A DNA stretch of 64,000 bases from Lewinella sp. IMCC34183 (lineage in GTDB: Bacteria; Bacteroidota; Bacteroidia; Chitinophagales; Saprospiraceae): contig NZ_QMEM01000003.1 of the NCBI RefSeq assembly GCF_003390915.1, positions 1-64,000 of the forward strand. Reading direction: 5' to 3'. Shown piece after piece: positions 35,346 through 43,598 of the stretch. The translations under genes and the position numbers were made by a program. Below the pieces are notes generated by a model. It worked only from the letters and a program-made list of their open reading frames with translations, did not search any database and was not told where the DNA came from. Position 1 is the first letter of the stretch. Every line of letters begins with the position of its first letter.

Positions 35346-35798
35346 TTAAGTTAAGGGGTCGGGAGCCAGAAAATGCTCGCGGATGGAGTTCCAGAGCGCG
35401 GCAGCGGGGCGGTTGTCCCCCTCCGCCTTGGTTTCTTCAATGTAGGACAGGCTGTCGGCAAAGAGGTAAGACACCCCGGCCAGGGTAACGGGCGTATAGT
35501 TTGCGACGTGCAGGTGCAGTCCCAGCAGATCGGGGGTATAACCGAACAGGATCACCCGGTGAACGCCGAGCCGCCGGATGAGCCCGGAGAGGTCCAGCGA
35601 CCGGTCGGCGGGCCACTCAAGCAGGTGAAGCTGCCGGCCCGGCTCGCGGTAGCCGGCCGCGCCCAGGATCCGCTTCAGAAAGGCGCGGCGGGCCAGCTCG
35701 CCGTGGTATACCACCAGCAGGGGCAGATCGCGCGCCGGCCCCAGAAGCGCCAGGGCGGCGTCGGGACCGGGCTGGCCGATGAGGTCGAAGGGAAGCAC
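35346..35798 (-). CDS. soluble protein of unknown function
   Basis: A 150-residue protein (LPFDLIGQPGPDAALALLGPARDLPLLVVYHGEL, then RVILFGYTPDLLGLHLHVANYTPVTLAGVSYLFADSLSYIEE and a final LWNSIREHFL). I do not recognise a family. The pattern suggests an alpha/beta domain, distantly like the small psi/chi-type replication accessory proteins, but this is weak. It starts with GTG at 35798, four bases after a TACCTTTA box, so the message may be leaderless. It is followed by doxX and is divergent from ilvE. Confidence 0.6.
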   Translation of the reverse strand: MLPFDLIGQPGPDAALALLGPARDLPLLVVYHGELARRAFLKRILGAAGYREPGRQLHLLEWPADRSLDLSGLIRRLGVHRVILFGYTPDLLGLHLHVANYTPVTLAGVSYLFADSLSYIEETKAEGDNRPAAALWNSIREHFLAPDPLT

Positions 35799-35802
35799 GG
35801 AA

Positions 35803-35810
35803 TAAAGGTA
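35803..35810 (-). promoter_or_regulatory. -7 box TACCTTTA 4 nt before a GTG start
   Basis: One mismatch from TAnnTTTG. Followed on the minus strand by TTCC and the GTG at 35798. It lies 38 bp from the opposing ilvE box. Confidence 0.5.
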
Positions 35811-35847
35811 CGTGGCGCTTGGTAGACACCGTAACTTTTCCCCTGCT

Positions 35848-35855
35848 TACCTTTA
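35848..35855 (+). promoter_or_regulatory. ilvE -7 box TACCTTTA
   Basis: One mismatch from TAnnTTTG, 17 nt before the ATG at 35873. It is the same octamer as the opposing box at 35803-35810. Confidence 0.5.
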
Positions 35856-35872
35856 TCGCAAATTCAGCCCCG

Positions 35873-36937
35873 ATGACCACCACCAGCCCTATCCGCGTGG
35901 AGCGCGTCCAGCAGTCGCGCCTCGAAGACGTAGACTTCAGCAACCTGCCCTTCGGCAAGATTTTCAGCGACCACATGTACGTCAGCGACTACCGCGACGG
36001 CGAGTGGACCGACGACCGCATCATCCCCTTCGGTCACTTCACCATGCACCCCGCCAGCATGGTCCTGCACTACGGACAGTCCATCTTCGAGGGCATGAAG
36101 GCCAGCGTCGACCAGGACGGCACCCCCATGCTCATGCAGCCCCGGGAGCACGCCCAGCGCCTCAACGCCAGCGCCCGCCGCATGATGATGGCCGAGTTCC
36201 CGGAGGACCGGTTCGTGGAGGCCGTCAGCCGGCTGGTCAAGCTCGACCAGGGCTGGATTCCGCCCCAGGAAGGCAGCGCCCTCTACCTGCGCCCCTACAT
36301 GTACGCCACCGATGAGTTCATCGGCGTACGGCCCAGCGAAACCTACCGCTTCTGCATCTTTACCGCCCCGGTAGGCCCCTACTACGCTAAGCCCGTGCGT
36401 CTGGTGGTTGAGGAAAAGTACGTCCGCGCCGTCCCCGGCGGAACGGGCGAGGCCAAGTCGGGCGGCAACTACGGCGGTAGCCTGCTGGCGGTCCACGAGG
36501 CCAACCAGCGGGGCTTCGACCAAGTCCTCTGGATGGGCGTCGAGAACAAGCAGCAGATCCAGGAAGTGGGTACGATGAACGTCTTCTTCGTCATCGACGG
36601 CGAGGTGGTCACCCCCATCACCGACGGCGCCATCCTCAAGGGCATTACCCGTAAGATGTTTATCCAGATCCTGAAGGACAAGGGCATCCCGGTCAGCGAG
36701 CGCCTCGTCACCATCGACGAGATCGTGGCCGCCTCCGATGCCGGCAACCTCCAGGAGATGTTCGGGGCCGGTACCGCCGCCGTGGTCAGCCACGTCGCCG
36801 AGCTGCAGTACCGCGACCGGCTCATCACCCTGCCCCCCGTGGAGGACCGCAAGATCGGCCCCATGCTCAAGCGGCACATCGACGGCCTGCGCGTCGGCTC
36901 CGTGGAGGATACCCACGGCTGGCTCGTCCGCGTCTAA
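35873..36937 (+). CDS. ilvE: branched-chain amino acid aminotransferase
   Basis: PLP enzyme transferring the amino group between glutamate and the 2-oxo acids of leucine, isoleucine and valine. It has 354 residues, class IV fold. Visible features are PFGHFTMHPASMVLHYGQSIFEGMKA near 50-75, LYLRPYMYATDEFIGVRPS, the PLP lysine K195 in EAKSGGNYGGSLLA, NVFFVIDG, and TPITDGAILKGITRKMFI near the C-terminal third with EMFGAGTAAVVS. This is the eukaryote-like BCAT branch frequent in Bacteroidota. The ATG at 35873 (MTTTSPIRVERV) is preferred over an upstream start inside the promoter. No other ilv or leu genes are adjacent. Confidence 0.93.
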   Translation: MTTTSPIRVERVQQSRLEDVDFSNLPFGKIFSDHMYVSDYRDGEWTDDRIIPFGHFTMHPASMVLHYGQSIFEGMKASVDQDGTPMLMQPREHAQRLNASARRMMMAEFPEDRFVEAVSRLVKLDQGWIPPQEGSALYLRPYMYATDEFIGVRPSETYRFCIFTAPVGPYYAKPVRLVVEEKYVRAVPGGTGEAKSGGNYGGSLLAVHEANQRGFDQVLWMGVENKQQIQEVGTMNVFFVIDGEVVTPITDGAILKGITRKMFIQILKDKGIPVSERLVTIDEIVAASDAGNLQEMFGAGTAAVVSHVAELQYRDRLITLPPVEDRKIGPMLKRHIDGLRVGSVEDTHGWLVRV

Positions 36938-36944
36938 CCCCGCC

Positions 36945-36993
36945 GTACAACGCTGCCTCCGGCAGCGCCAGTACAACGCTGCCTCCGGCAGCG
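36945..36993 (+). repeat. two tandem hairpins after ilvE
   Basis: GTACAACGCTGCCTCCGGCAGCG occurs at 36945-36967 and again at 36971-36993, period 26. Each copy folds as CGCTGCC-TCC-GGCAGCG. It probably attenuates or ends the ilvE transcript, but no T run follows. Confidence 0.65.
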
Positions 36994-37031
36994 AATACCG
37001 TCACGCCTACCCCGCCGCAAATTTTACCCCG

Positions 37032-37559
37032 ATGGAAGAAAACATGCGCATCGTACGCACCATTCCCGGCCCCGCGGACGCACACTTAATCACATTTTTC
37101 CACCAAGGCGGAACTACCGACTTAGTGGAAGCCAATCGGGCGGAATTCTCTCTAGGCGGAGATTCCCTCCTCTTCGTGTTTACCCTGCGTACGCATACCC
37201 TGCACCTGAAAATTACCCGCAGCAACTTACGGCACGGCGGGTACGGCTACATTCGCTTGCATACCGAGTTTTCAGCCCCCGAAGACGAAGAATCAGACTT
37301 AACAACACAGTCCGCCTACGGGAATAATGTAGTTCTCGGATTCGCTAGTTCCCCGGGGCAGGGCGACTACGCCAACCGCGTACTGGACGTTTTCGGAATT
37401 TTCCACACCTTCGCCGAGGAAGAAGTCCAGCACGCGGTAGTTATTGCGTTCGACGGCGGCGACGTTATCGTAATCGAGCAAAATGATGCCCCGGAAGGCT
37501 TCAACGTGCAGTTCAATCCCCCCAACTGGATGCCGATGCTCGTTCTGAACCCGCTGTAG
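37032..37559 (+). CDS. protein of unknown function, AT-richer than neighbours
   Basis: A 175-residue soluble protein: MEENMRIVRTIPGPADAHLITFFHQGGTTDLVEANRAEFSLGGDSLLFVFTLRTHTLHLKI, then YIRLHTEFSAPEDEESD and a mainly beta second half ending VQFNPPNWMPMLVLNPL. No family recognised. It uses TTA leucine codons and more A/T at third positions than the genes on either side, which suggests foreign or recently acquired origin (impression by eye, not computed). ATG start at 37032; the frame is open further upstream through the ilvE end but without meaningful sequence. Confidence 0.6.
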   Translation: MEENMRIVRTIPGPADAHLITFFHQGGTTDLVEANRAEFSLGGDSLLFVFTLRTHTLHLKITRSNLRHGGYGYIRLHTEFSAPEDEESDLTTQSAYGNNVVLGFASSPGQGDYANRVLDVFGIFHTFAEEEVQHAVVIAFDGGDVIVIEQNDAPEGFNVQFNPPNWMPMLVLNPL

Positions 37560-37571
37560 GGTAAATTCCGG

Positions 37572-38603
37572 CTACCGGTCCACCGCCTGCCGAAGTCCCG
37601 CGCTCATCCGTACCTCCAGCGTATCTCCCGTCCCCCGCACGAGAAAGTAGCCATCCAGCTCCGGGTGCCCCTCGATCAGCCGCAGCGCGCCCTCCGGTCC
37701 CAGCACCATACAGGCCGTGGCGTAGGCATCGGCGGTGGCGCAGTCGGCGGCCAGGATGGTGGCGCTCAGCAGGTCGTTCCGTTCCACGTAGCCCGTGCGC
37801 GGGTCGATGGTGTGGCTGTACTTGGCCCCCTCCACCTCGTAGAAGTTCAGGTAATTACCGCTGGTGGCGAGGGCCCGCCCGCCGGACAACGGCAGCGTAC
37901 CGGCGGGCGCGATCGTCTCCGCGTTCTCCTCCGGCGCCCGGATGGCCACCCGCCAGGGTTGCCCGTTCTTGCTGCCCCCGCCGCGCATTTCGCCGCCGAT
38001 GTCGATCAGGTGATTCGGGCGGCCGAGGCTGTCCAGCAGCGCCGAGATCAAATCCACGCCGTAGCCCTTCGCGCTCGCGTTCAGGTCCAGCTCCACGCCC
38101 GGCCGCGCCTTGGCGAGAAAGCCGTTTTCGTAAGATACCAGCCCGAACCCCACCCGGCCCCGGACCGCCGCGAGCTCGGCCGTATCCACCACGCTCGTTT
38201 CCCGTTTGGTGCCCGTCCCGAAGCCCCAGTACTTCACCAGCGGAGCTACCGTAGGATCGTAGGCACCTGCGGTAGCGGCTACTACTTCGGCGGCCAGTTC
38301 CAGGTTGGGGACGAAGTGGACTGTACCCGCCAGGGTCACGCCGGAGTCGCTGCGGTTGAAGCGCGAGATCGTGCTTTCGGCCACCCACGGCGAGAGCTCT
38401 TCGTTGTAGGCCGCGAGCAAGCTGTCTACGCTCTCCTGGAGCCCGGCGATTGAGCCGCCGAGGTAGGTAATACGGTAGTAGCTGCCCATGGCCTCCCCGG
38501 TGATGCGGGTGGGAGTCTGGTAGCCGTCGGGCTCGGGAGAGCCACACGCTACCAGGGTAACTAACAGCAGAAGAAGGGCGGGAACGCGGGTACAGAGCTT
38601 CAT
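37572..38603 (-). CDS. apbE: FAD:protein FMN transferase lipoprotein
   Basis: A 343-residue ApbE-family flavin transferase that covalently attaches FMN to threonine of target proteins (RnfG, NqrB/C-like) on the outer face of the inner membrane. Lipobox LVAC (Cys20), then GEAMGSYYRITYLGG near 36, the ELDLNASAKGYGVDLI stretch near 170, NHLIDIGGEMRGGG near 195 and the Mg/FAD site SHTIDPRTG near 263 with LSATILAADCATADAYATACMVLG near 280. It is monocistronic with its own promoter; no rnf or nqr genes are in the window. Confidence 0.92.
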   Translation of the reverse strand: MKLCTRVPALLLLLVTLVACGSPEPDGYQTPTRITGEAMGSYYRITYLGGSIAGLQESVDSLLAAYNEELSPWVAESTISRFNRSDSGVTLAGTVHFVPNLELAAEVVAATAGAYDPTVAPLVKYWGFGTGTKRETSVVDTAELAAVRGRVGFGLVSYENGFLAKARPGVELDLNASAKGYGVDLISALLDSLGRPNHLIDIGGEMRGGGSKNGQPWRVAIRAPEENAETIAPAGTLPLSGGRALATSGNYLNFYEVEGAKYSHTIDPRTGYVERNDLLSATILAADCATADAYATACMVLGPEGALRLIEGHPELDGYFLVRGTGDTLEVRMSAGLRQAVDR

Positions 38604-38610
38604 GGTAGCG

Positions 38611-38618
38611 CAAAGGTA
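38611..38618 (-). promoter_or_regulatory. apbE -7 box TACCTTTG
   Basis: Exact TAnnTTTG on the minus strand, followed by CGCTACC and ATG at 38603. The leader would be only about 0-3 nt. Confidence 0.6.
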
Positions 38619-38656
38619 CTGTGGCTACCTGCGACGGGAGAATACCGCGACCCTAC

Positions 38657-39724
38657 TTAGTCTTCGGCGTTGAGCCGGGTGATCAGGTCCGCCTCGTCCT
38701 GCCGGTAGGGCGTTCCGTCGGGGCGGAAGACGTCGTGGAACCACTCGTCGGGTTCGCTTCCGTCTTCAATGGGCGTGTTCCAGGCGTAGATGGTATTGGA
38801 TTTACCGGCCACCAGTCCCCAGTTGATGGCGCCCACGTTGTGCTCCTTCAACATCGGAAGAATGTTGGCAAAGCGGCTGTTGCGCGTCCGGGCCATATAC
38901 TCGGTACAGATCATGGGCCGGCCGTGCGTCGCGAGCAGCTGCAGCGTTCTCAGGTGGTGATCGGCGTCTTCGTACTCGTGGTAGGTAAGAATATCCGAAT
39001 TCAGGGCCTGGAAGGTGTTGAGCTCCTGGAAGTCCCACCGCCAAAGGCCGGCGGTGAGTGGCTGACTCGGATTTACCTCACGCGCCCAGGTAAATACCCC
39101 GGTCAGCAGCGGCAGGGAAGTGGTCAGTTTCCCGGAGTTTCCCGGCTCGTTGTAGAGGTCCCACATCAGTACCCGATCGTCGTCCTTGAAGGTAGTAATG
39201 ATGTCCTTCACGTAGGTCTCCAGGGCGGGGAAGTTCTCTTCGTTCTTCGAGGCGGGGTCGCCGGGGTCCTGCATCCAACCGGAGTTATGGGTCCCGGTGA
39301 TGGGCTCGGGCTGGGTGCCGATTTTAGGCTCTTTACCCCACACGTCGTCAAAGATGACGAACATGGTCTTGATGCCGTGCTTGTCGGCCAGGCCCAGGTA
39401 GGTGTCCATCCGCTGCTTGAAGCCCTCCGGGTCGGCCTTGTACGCCAGACTGTGCAGGTAGACCCGCATGGTGTTAAAGCCAACACCCTCCGCGTAGCCC
39501 AGTTCCCGGTCGATGGTCTCCGGGTCAAAGGTGGCCTCCTGCCACATTTCCAGCTGGTTGATGGCGGTGCTGGGATTGAAATTGGCGCCGGTGAGCCAGT
39601 CCTGTTCGGCGTACCATTCGGCGGCCCGCTCCTCGGACCAGGGCGTACCCACGATCTCGGTAGCCTGACCGTAAGCAGCCACGGCCATGCAGAATAGGAG
39701 TACAGTTAGTAGTATAGACTTCAT
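38657..39724 (-). CDS. clan-A glycoside hydrolase of the PUL (cellulase/xylanase-like)
   Basis: A 355-residue secreted TIM-barrel enzyme with a signal peptide (MKSILLTVLLFCMAVAAYGQ). The clan-A catalytic pair is visible: acid/base in MWDLYNEPGNSG near 205 and nucleophile in MICTEYMARTRN near 270. Supporting barrel strands are GFNTMRVYLHSL, GIKTMFVIFDDVWG and GAINWGLVAGKSNT. Such proteins are usually annotated as 1,4-beta-xylanase or GH5-like; exact specificity is unknown. It is the last gene of the minus-strand glycan operon (susC-susD-GH43-GH43-this gene). Confidence 0.8.
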   Translation of the reverse strand: MKSILLTVLLFCMAVAAYGQATEIVGTPWSEERAAEWYAEQDWLTGANFNPSTAINQLEMWQEATFDPETIDRELGYAEGVGFNTMRVYLHSLAYKADPEGFKQRMDTYLGLADKHGIKTMFVIFDDVWGKEPKIGTQPEPITGTHNSGWMQDPGDPASKNEENFPALETYVKDIITTFKDDDRVLMWDLYNEPGNSGKLTTSLPLLTGVFTWAREVNPSQPLTAGLWRWDFQELNTFQALNSDILTYHEYEDADHHLRTLQLLATHGRPMICTEYMARTRNSRFANILPMLKEHNVGAINWGLVAGKSNTIYAWNTPIEDGSEPDEWFHDVFRPDGTPYRQDEADLITRLNAED

Positions 39725-39748
39725 GCGTAGTAAATTTTCGTTGGGCGG

Positions 39749-40906
39749 TTATTTGGTCAGGGGGTGGGGCTGCTCGTCGGTGGTGGGTCCCTTGACGATC
39801 AGCTTGCCGTCGGGCAGGATCTCCAGCTCGTCCATGAAGACCACCCGCTCGTCGCCGGTCTGCCGGGTCCGGCCGTGGTAGACCGCGTACATCTTATCAC
39901 TCCCCTCGAGAAAGAGGACCATATTGTGTCCGGTGCCGGTGACGTCGCCGCCCGCCTCCACGTTTTTTTCCAGTACGGGGTTGTTCGTAGCCTTCGTGAA
40001 GGGGCCCAGCGGGTGGTCCCCGGTAGCGTAGCCCACGGCGTAGTTGGGGCCGGCGTAGTGGTTGGCCGAATACATGATGTAGTAGGTGTCCCCGTGCCTG
40101 AAGGTAAAGGAACCTTCCGTCCAGCGGCGGTTGATCTCGCCGGAGGTGACGGAACGGCTCTCCCACTCCGCGTTCTCGTTGTCCATATCCACGGGGGGGC
40201 GCAGCAGTAGTTTCGGCTCGCCGATCACGGACCGGAAGTCCGGACTCAGCTCTACCCCGTACACCCAACTCTCCTCGATCTCCTCGTACAGGCCCTGCTC
40301 CCGCGCCCAGTCGGCCACTTCACTCTCTACCGGATGCTCGTAGCAGGCGCGGGAGTAGTACAGGTAGAAGGTGCCGTCGTCGTCACGGAACACGTTGGCG
40401 TCAATAACGGGGTAGCCGGGCTCGAATAGCGGCTGGTTTTGCAGGTCGGTGAAGGGACCGGTCGGTTCATCGGACACCGCTACCCCGATGTGGAAATTCT
40501 CCCCCTCGTTGGTCGGATTGTGCTTCCAGTTGGCGCTGTAGAAGAGGTAGTACTTACCGTCGAATTTGTAGCATTCGGGGGCCCAGAAGGCACTTTCGTT
40601 CCAGCTGTCCTCGGTGTTGCCGTAGTAGACCTGCCCCCGGTCGGTCCAGTTGACCAGGTCGGTAGACGAATAAACCGCGAAGCCATCCTTCGCCCCGCCG
40701 CCGGTGCCGTAGAGGTAGTAGGTACCGTCGCCGTTGTCCAGGATGAAGGGGTCGCCGAATTCCACGTCCAGCGGATTAGCAAAGGCGGGCGAGTCGGTGG
40801 CTGCCACTTCCGCGGTGGACGACCGGGGGCTGCACGCCGTAACGAGCAAGAGGGCGACGGCAGCAGGGAGGGACAGCAGGAGATAACTTCTCACGAAAAG
40901 GACCAT
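39749..40906 (-). CDS. GH43 family glycosidase lipoprotein
   Basis: A 385-residue five-bladed propeller enzyme of family 43, expected to remove arabinose or xylose residues from hemicellulose. The signal peptide ends in a lipobox (LLLVTAC). The three catalytic acids are visible: base Asp in VEFGDPFILDNGDGTYYLYGT, pKa-modulating Asp in VIDANVFRDDDGTFYLYYS, and acid Glu in WTEGSFTFRHGDTYY. I start at the ATG at 40906; a GTG at 40930 would add eight residues. It lies 34 nt after the previous GH43 gene in the operon. Confidence 0.88.
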   Translation of the reverse strand: MVLFVRSYLLLSLPAAVALLLVTACSPRSSTAEVAATDSPAFANPLDVEFGDPFILDNGDGTYYLYGTGGGAKDGFAVYSSTDLVNWTDRGQVYYGNTEDSWNESAFWAPECYKFDGKYYLFYSANWKHNPTNEGENFHIGVAVSDEPTGPFTDLQNQPLFEPGYPVIDANVFRDDDGTFYLYYSRACYEHPVESEVADWAREQGLYEEIEESWVYGVELSPDFRSVIGEPKLLLRPPVDMDNENAEWESRSVTSGEINRRWTEGSFTFRHGDTYYIMYSANHYAGPNYAVGYATGDHPLGPFTKATNNPVLEKNVEAGGDVTGTGHNMVLFLEGSDKMYAVYHGRTRQTGDERVVFMDELEILPDGKLIVKGPTTDEQPHPLTK

Positions 40907-40939
40907 TTTGGAAAGATAAGGCGTAGACACAAGGGTTAA

Positions 40940-42010
40940 TTACTCACCGGAGGGTACGGGCAGGGACCGACCGAGGGCGACCGGGTCCCCCAGCACCGGC
41001 AGGCCGTCGGCCGACCAGGTGAAGGGCTGCATGCGCATACTCCGCTCGTCGCCGCAGCCCTGCCCCGCTTCCGGGTTGGCGTGGTAGAGGATCCAGTTTT
41101 CGGTGCCGTCGGGAGAGGAAAAGAAGGAATTATGGCCCGGCCCGTAGGCCCGGGCGGCGGCGTCGCTGGTGAAGAGGGGGTTCTGGGCGAGGCGGCTCCA
41201 GCTCTCCGGCAGCATCGGATCGTCACCGATGGTGAGCTCCATAGCTCCCAGGCTGTACCCGTCTGTCCAGCAGCCGCCGGCGGAGTAGAACATGAACAGC
41301 TTGCCCTCGTGCTGAATGAACTGCGGTCCTTCGACTACCCGCGGATCGGTTCCGTTCTCTTCCCAGGCGGCTTCCGGCTGTAGCAGGCGGACGCGCTCGC
41401 CGCTTACCGCGGTCGGTCCGTCCATCTTCGCCAGGTAGATGTCCTGCTGCACGTTGACGTCCCCCTCCCAGCCCGACCAGGCGAAATACCACTCTCCCCC
41501 GATGTCGACGGGGCTGCCGTCGATGGCCCACTTGTCGTCCGGCAGTTCCAGCTCACCGCGGTCCTCCCAGTTGTCGGACAGGGGATCCGCGTCCGTATTG
41601 GCCAGCACCCACATCCGGTGGTTGTCGTTGTTGCCGTCGCTGGCGGCGTAGTACACGTACCAGGTTCCATCGATGCGGTGGATCTCCGGCGCCCAGATCT
41701 GGGCGGAGTTCATGCCGCTGGCGGGCGGATTCCAGACAACGCGCGAGCGGGCGGCCGCGGTCCGCAGTCCGGACATTTTATCCGTCTCGATCAGGGTGAT
41801 GTTTCGGCCGGTGGTGTAGGTCACGTAGTAGGTATCGCCCTCCTGGAATACCCAGGGATCGGGGCCTACCTGGTAAACCGGATTCACGAAGGTCGCTTCC
41901 GGGTTGGGTTGCGGATCGGGCGTCGGCGTTGCCGGGTCCTCGGGTGGATCGCAGGCTAGTAGTCCGAGGCAGACGATCAACAAGCAGGCAGGAAGAGAAG
42001 AATAAGGCAT
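40940..42010 (-). CDS. GH43 family glycosidase lipoprotein, second paralogue
   Basis: A 356-residue GH43 enzyme with signal peptide and lipobox (LGLLAC, Cys20) and a P/T-rich linker to residue ~38. The catalytic acids are in YQVGPDPWVFQEGDTYYVTYTTG (base), WAIDGSPVDIGGEWYFAWSG (modulator) and RVVEGPQFIQHEGKLFMFYS (acid). IWAPEIHRIDGTWYVYY is the family hallmark strand. It is only distantly similar to the downstream GH43, so the pair probably attacks different linkages such as arabinan and xylan side chains. It sits 26 nt after susD. Confidence 0.87.
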   Translation of the reverse strand: MPYSSLPACLLIVCLGLLACDPPEDPATPTPDPQPNPEATFVNPVYQVGPDPWVFQEGDTYYVTYTTGRNITLIETDKMSGLRTAAARSRVVWNPPASGMNSAQIWAPEIHRIDGTWYVYYAASDGNNDNHRMWVLANTDADPLSDNWEDRGELELPDDKWAIDGSPVDIGGEWYFAWSGWEGDVNVQQDIYLAKMDGPTAVSGERVRLLQPEAAWEENGTDPRVVEGPQFIQHEGKLFMFYSAGGCWTDGYSLGAMELTIGDDPMLPESWSRLAQNPLFTSDAAARAYGPGHNSFFSSPDGTENWILYHANPEAGQGCGDERSMRMQPFTWSADGLPVLGDPVALGRSLPVPSGE

Positions 42011-42036
42011 AGGTTGGGATATGGGGCGCGGGGCGG

Positions 42037-43557
42037 TTACCAGTTGGGGTTCTGTACGAGGTTGGGGTTGATGTCCAGGTCGCGCTGCGGGATGGGCAGC
42101 AGACCGTGCTTGCCGACCTGGTAGTTGGCGAAACCGGGGTCGCGGTCCGCGAGGCCGGGCCCCAGGTCTCCCCAGCGCTTGAGGTCGTTGAAGCGGTGTC
42201 CTTCACCGGTCAGCTCCGTCAGCCGCTCGTGCTTGATCTGCTCCAGGAAGGCGTCGGCGTCCAGTCCGGGGCGCACCTCCGAGAGGGGCGGCAGTCCGGC
42301 CCGCTCGCGCACGCGGTCCACGTAGGCGTAGGCCTCGGAGGTGCGCCCGATAGCGTTCAGGCTTTCGGCGTACATCAGCAGGACGTCCGCGAAGCGGATG
42401 AAGCGGTAGTTGTTGGGCGACCGGAATCCCTCCTCGTTCTTGTAATCGTCGTTCAGGAACTTGCGGAAGAATACGCGGTCGCTGTCGCCGTAGCGATCGA
42501 TCCACGGGGTACCGTAGACGATGGAGGCTTCCGGTCCGGCGGGGTCGGTATGGTCGTAGAGGTAGGTCGCGGCCAGGCGGGGATCGCGGGAACCGTCCGT
42601 GGTCGTCTCTTCCTCGAATTCACCGACTACCCAGCGCAGGGCTTCGGCGTCCGCGAATCCGATGCCGGGAGGTGCGTAGAACTGGGCAATGGAAGTGCCG
42701 TAGTTATGGTTGGGCGTCTGGGTATCCTGGTCGGTGAACTCCAAAGGGTTATCGGCGTAGCCCCACTCCAGCACCGATTCCACGTTGAATTCGGTGAGCG
42801 CGCTGAAATTATCGGCGTAGTTGGACGTCAGGTCGTACAGGTCAGCGCCCTCCCCCGTAAAGAAGAAGTCCAGGGCATCGACCGCTTCGGCGTACCGCCC
42901 GTTTTGCATGTACGCCTTGGCCAGGAGGGCCAGCGCGCCCCCCCGGGTGATGCGGCCGACATCGTCAGGACCGTACTGCAGCGGCAGATTCGCGGCGGCG
43001 TAATCCAGGTCGGCGATCACCTGTTCCCACACCTCGGCCTCGGAGGAGGTCGGCGGCAAGTCGTTCGGGCTGGAGGGGGTCAGTTGCAGCGGTACGTTGC
43101 CCCACAGGCTGGCCAGGTGATAGTAGTGCATACCCCGGAAGAAGTGTGCCTCGCCCAGTACCCGGGCCTTGAGGTTCTCGTCCATCTCGATGCCGGGCAC
43201 GTTGGCGATCACCTGGTTGGCCCGGAAGATGCCGACGTAGTTGTCGGCGTACACGTCGGTCATGGGACCGAAATTGGAGTTGGGCTGGATGAAGTTATTC
43301 AGGGCATTGGCCAGTTCGCTCCAGGGGCTGTTGCTGGTGCCTACGTCGGCGCGCACGTCGTAGAGCATGGGCTGCCAGCGCGAAAACCCGGTACGGTGCA
43401 GCGTGCTGTAGGCGGCGTTGATGCCCTGCACGGCGTCGGTTTCGTCCTGCCAGAAACTGTCGTTGGTGATCTGGTTGGGGTTGATGATTTCCAGCTCGTC
43501 CGCGCAGGAAGCGAAGGTCAGAACGAAGAGAAGCAGGTATAGGGGGAAGCGATTCAT
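42037..43557 (-). CDS. susD-like: SusD/RagB-family glycan-binding lipoprotein
   Basis: A 506-residue surface lipoprotein that forms the lid of the SusC transporter. Signal peptide with cysteine in FASCADELEIINPNQITNDSFW. SusD signatures include AVQGINAAYSTLHR, ARVLGEAHFFRGMHYYHLASLWGNVPLQL, and the C-terminal NYRFIRFADVLLMYAESLNAIGR with LTELTGEGHRFNDLKRWGDL and a final LLPIPQRDLDINPNLVQNPNW. It follows susC by 41 nt in the operon. Confidence 0.95.
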   Translation of the reverse strand: MNRFPLYLLLFVLTFASCADELEIINPNQITNDSFWQDETDAVQGINAAYSTLHRTGFSRWQPMLYDVRADVGTSNSPWSELANALNNFIQPNSNFGPMTDVYADNYVGIFRANQVIANVPGIEMDENLKARVLGEAHFFRGMHYYHLASLWGNVPLQLTPSSPNDLPPTSSEAEVWEQVIADLDYAAANLPLQYGPDDVGRITRGGALALLAKAYMQNGRYAEAVDALDFFFTGEGADLYDLTSNYADNFSALTEFNVESVLEWGYADNPLEFTDQDTQTPNHNYGTSIAQFYAPPGIGFADAEALRWVVGEFEEETTTDGSRDPRLAATYLYDHTDPAGPEASIVYGTPWIDRYGDSDRVFFRKFLNDDYKNEEGFRSPNNYRFIRFADVLLMYAESLNAIGRTSEAYAYVDRVRERAGLPPLSEVRPGLDADAFLEQIKHERLTELTGEGHRFNDLKRWGDLGPGLADRDPGFANYQVGKHGLLPIPQRDLDINPNLVQNPNW

Positions 43558-43598
43558 GATTCGTTATTTTCGGTGAAGGAGCCGGGGCGGGGCCCCTC

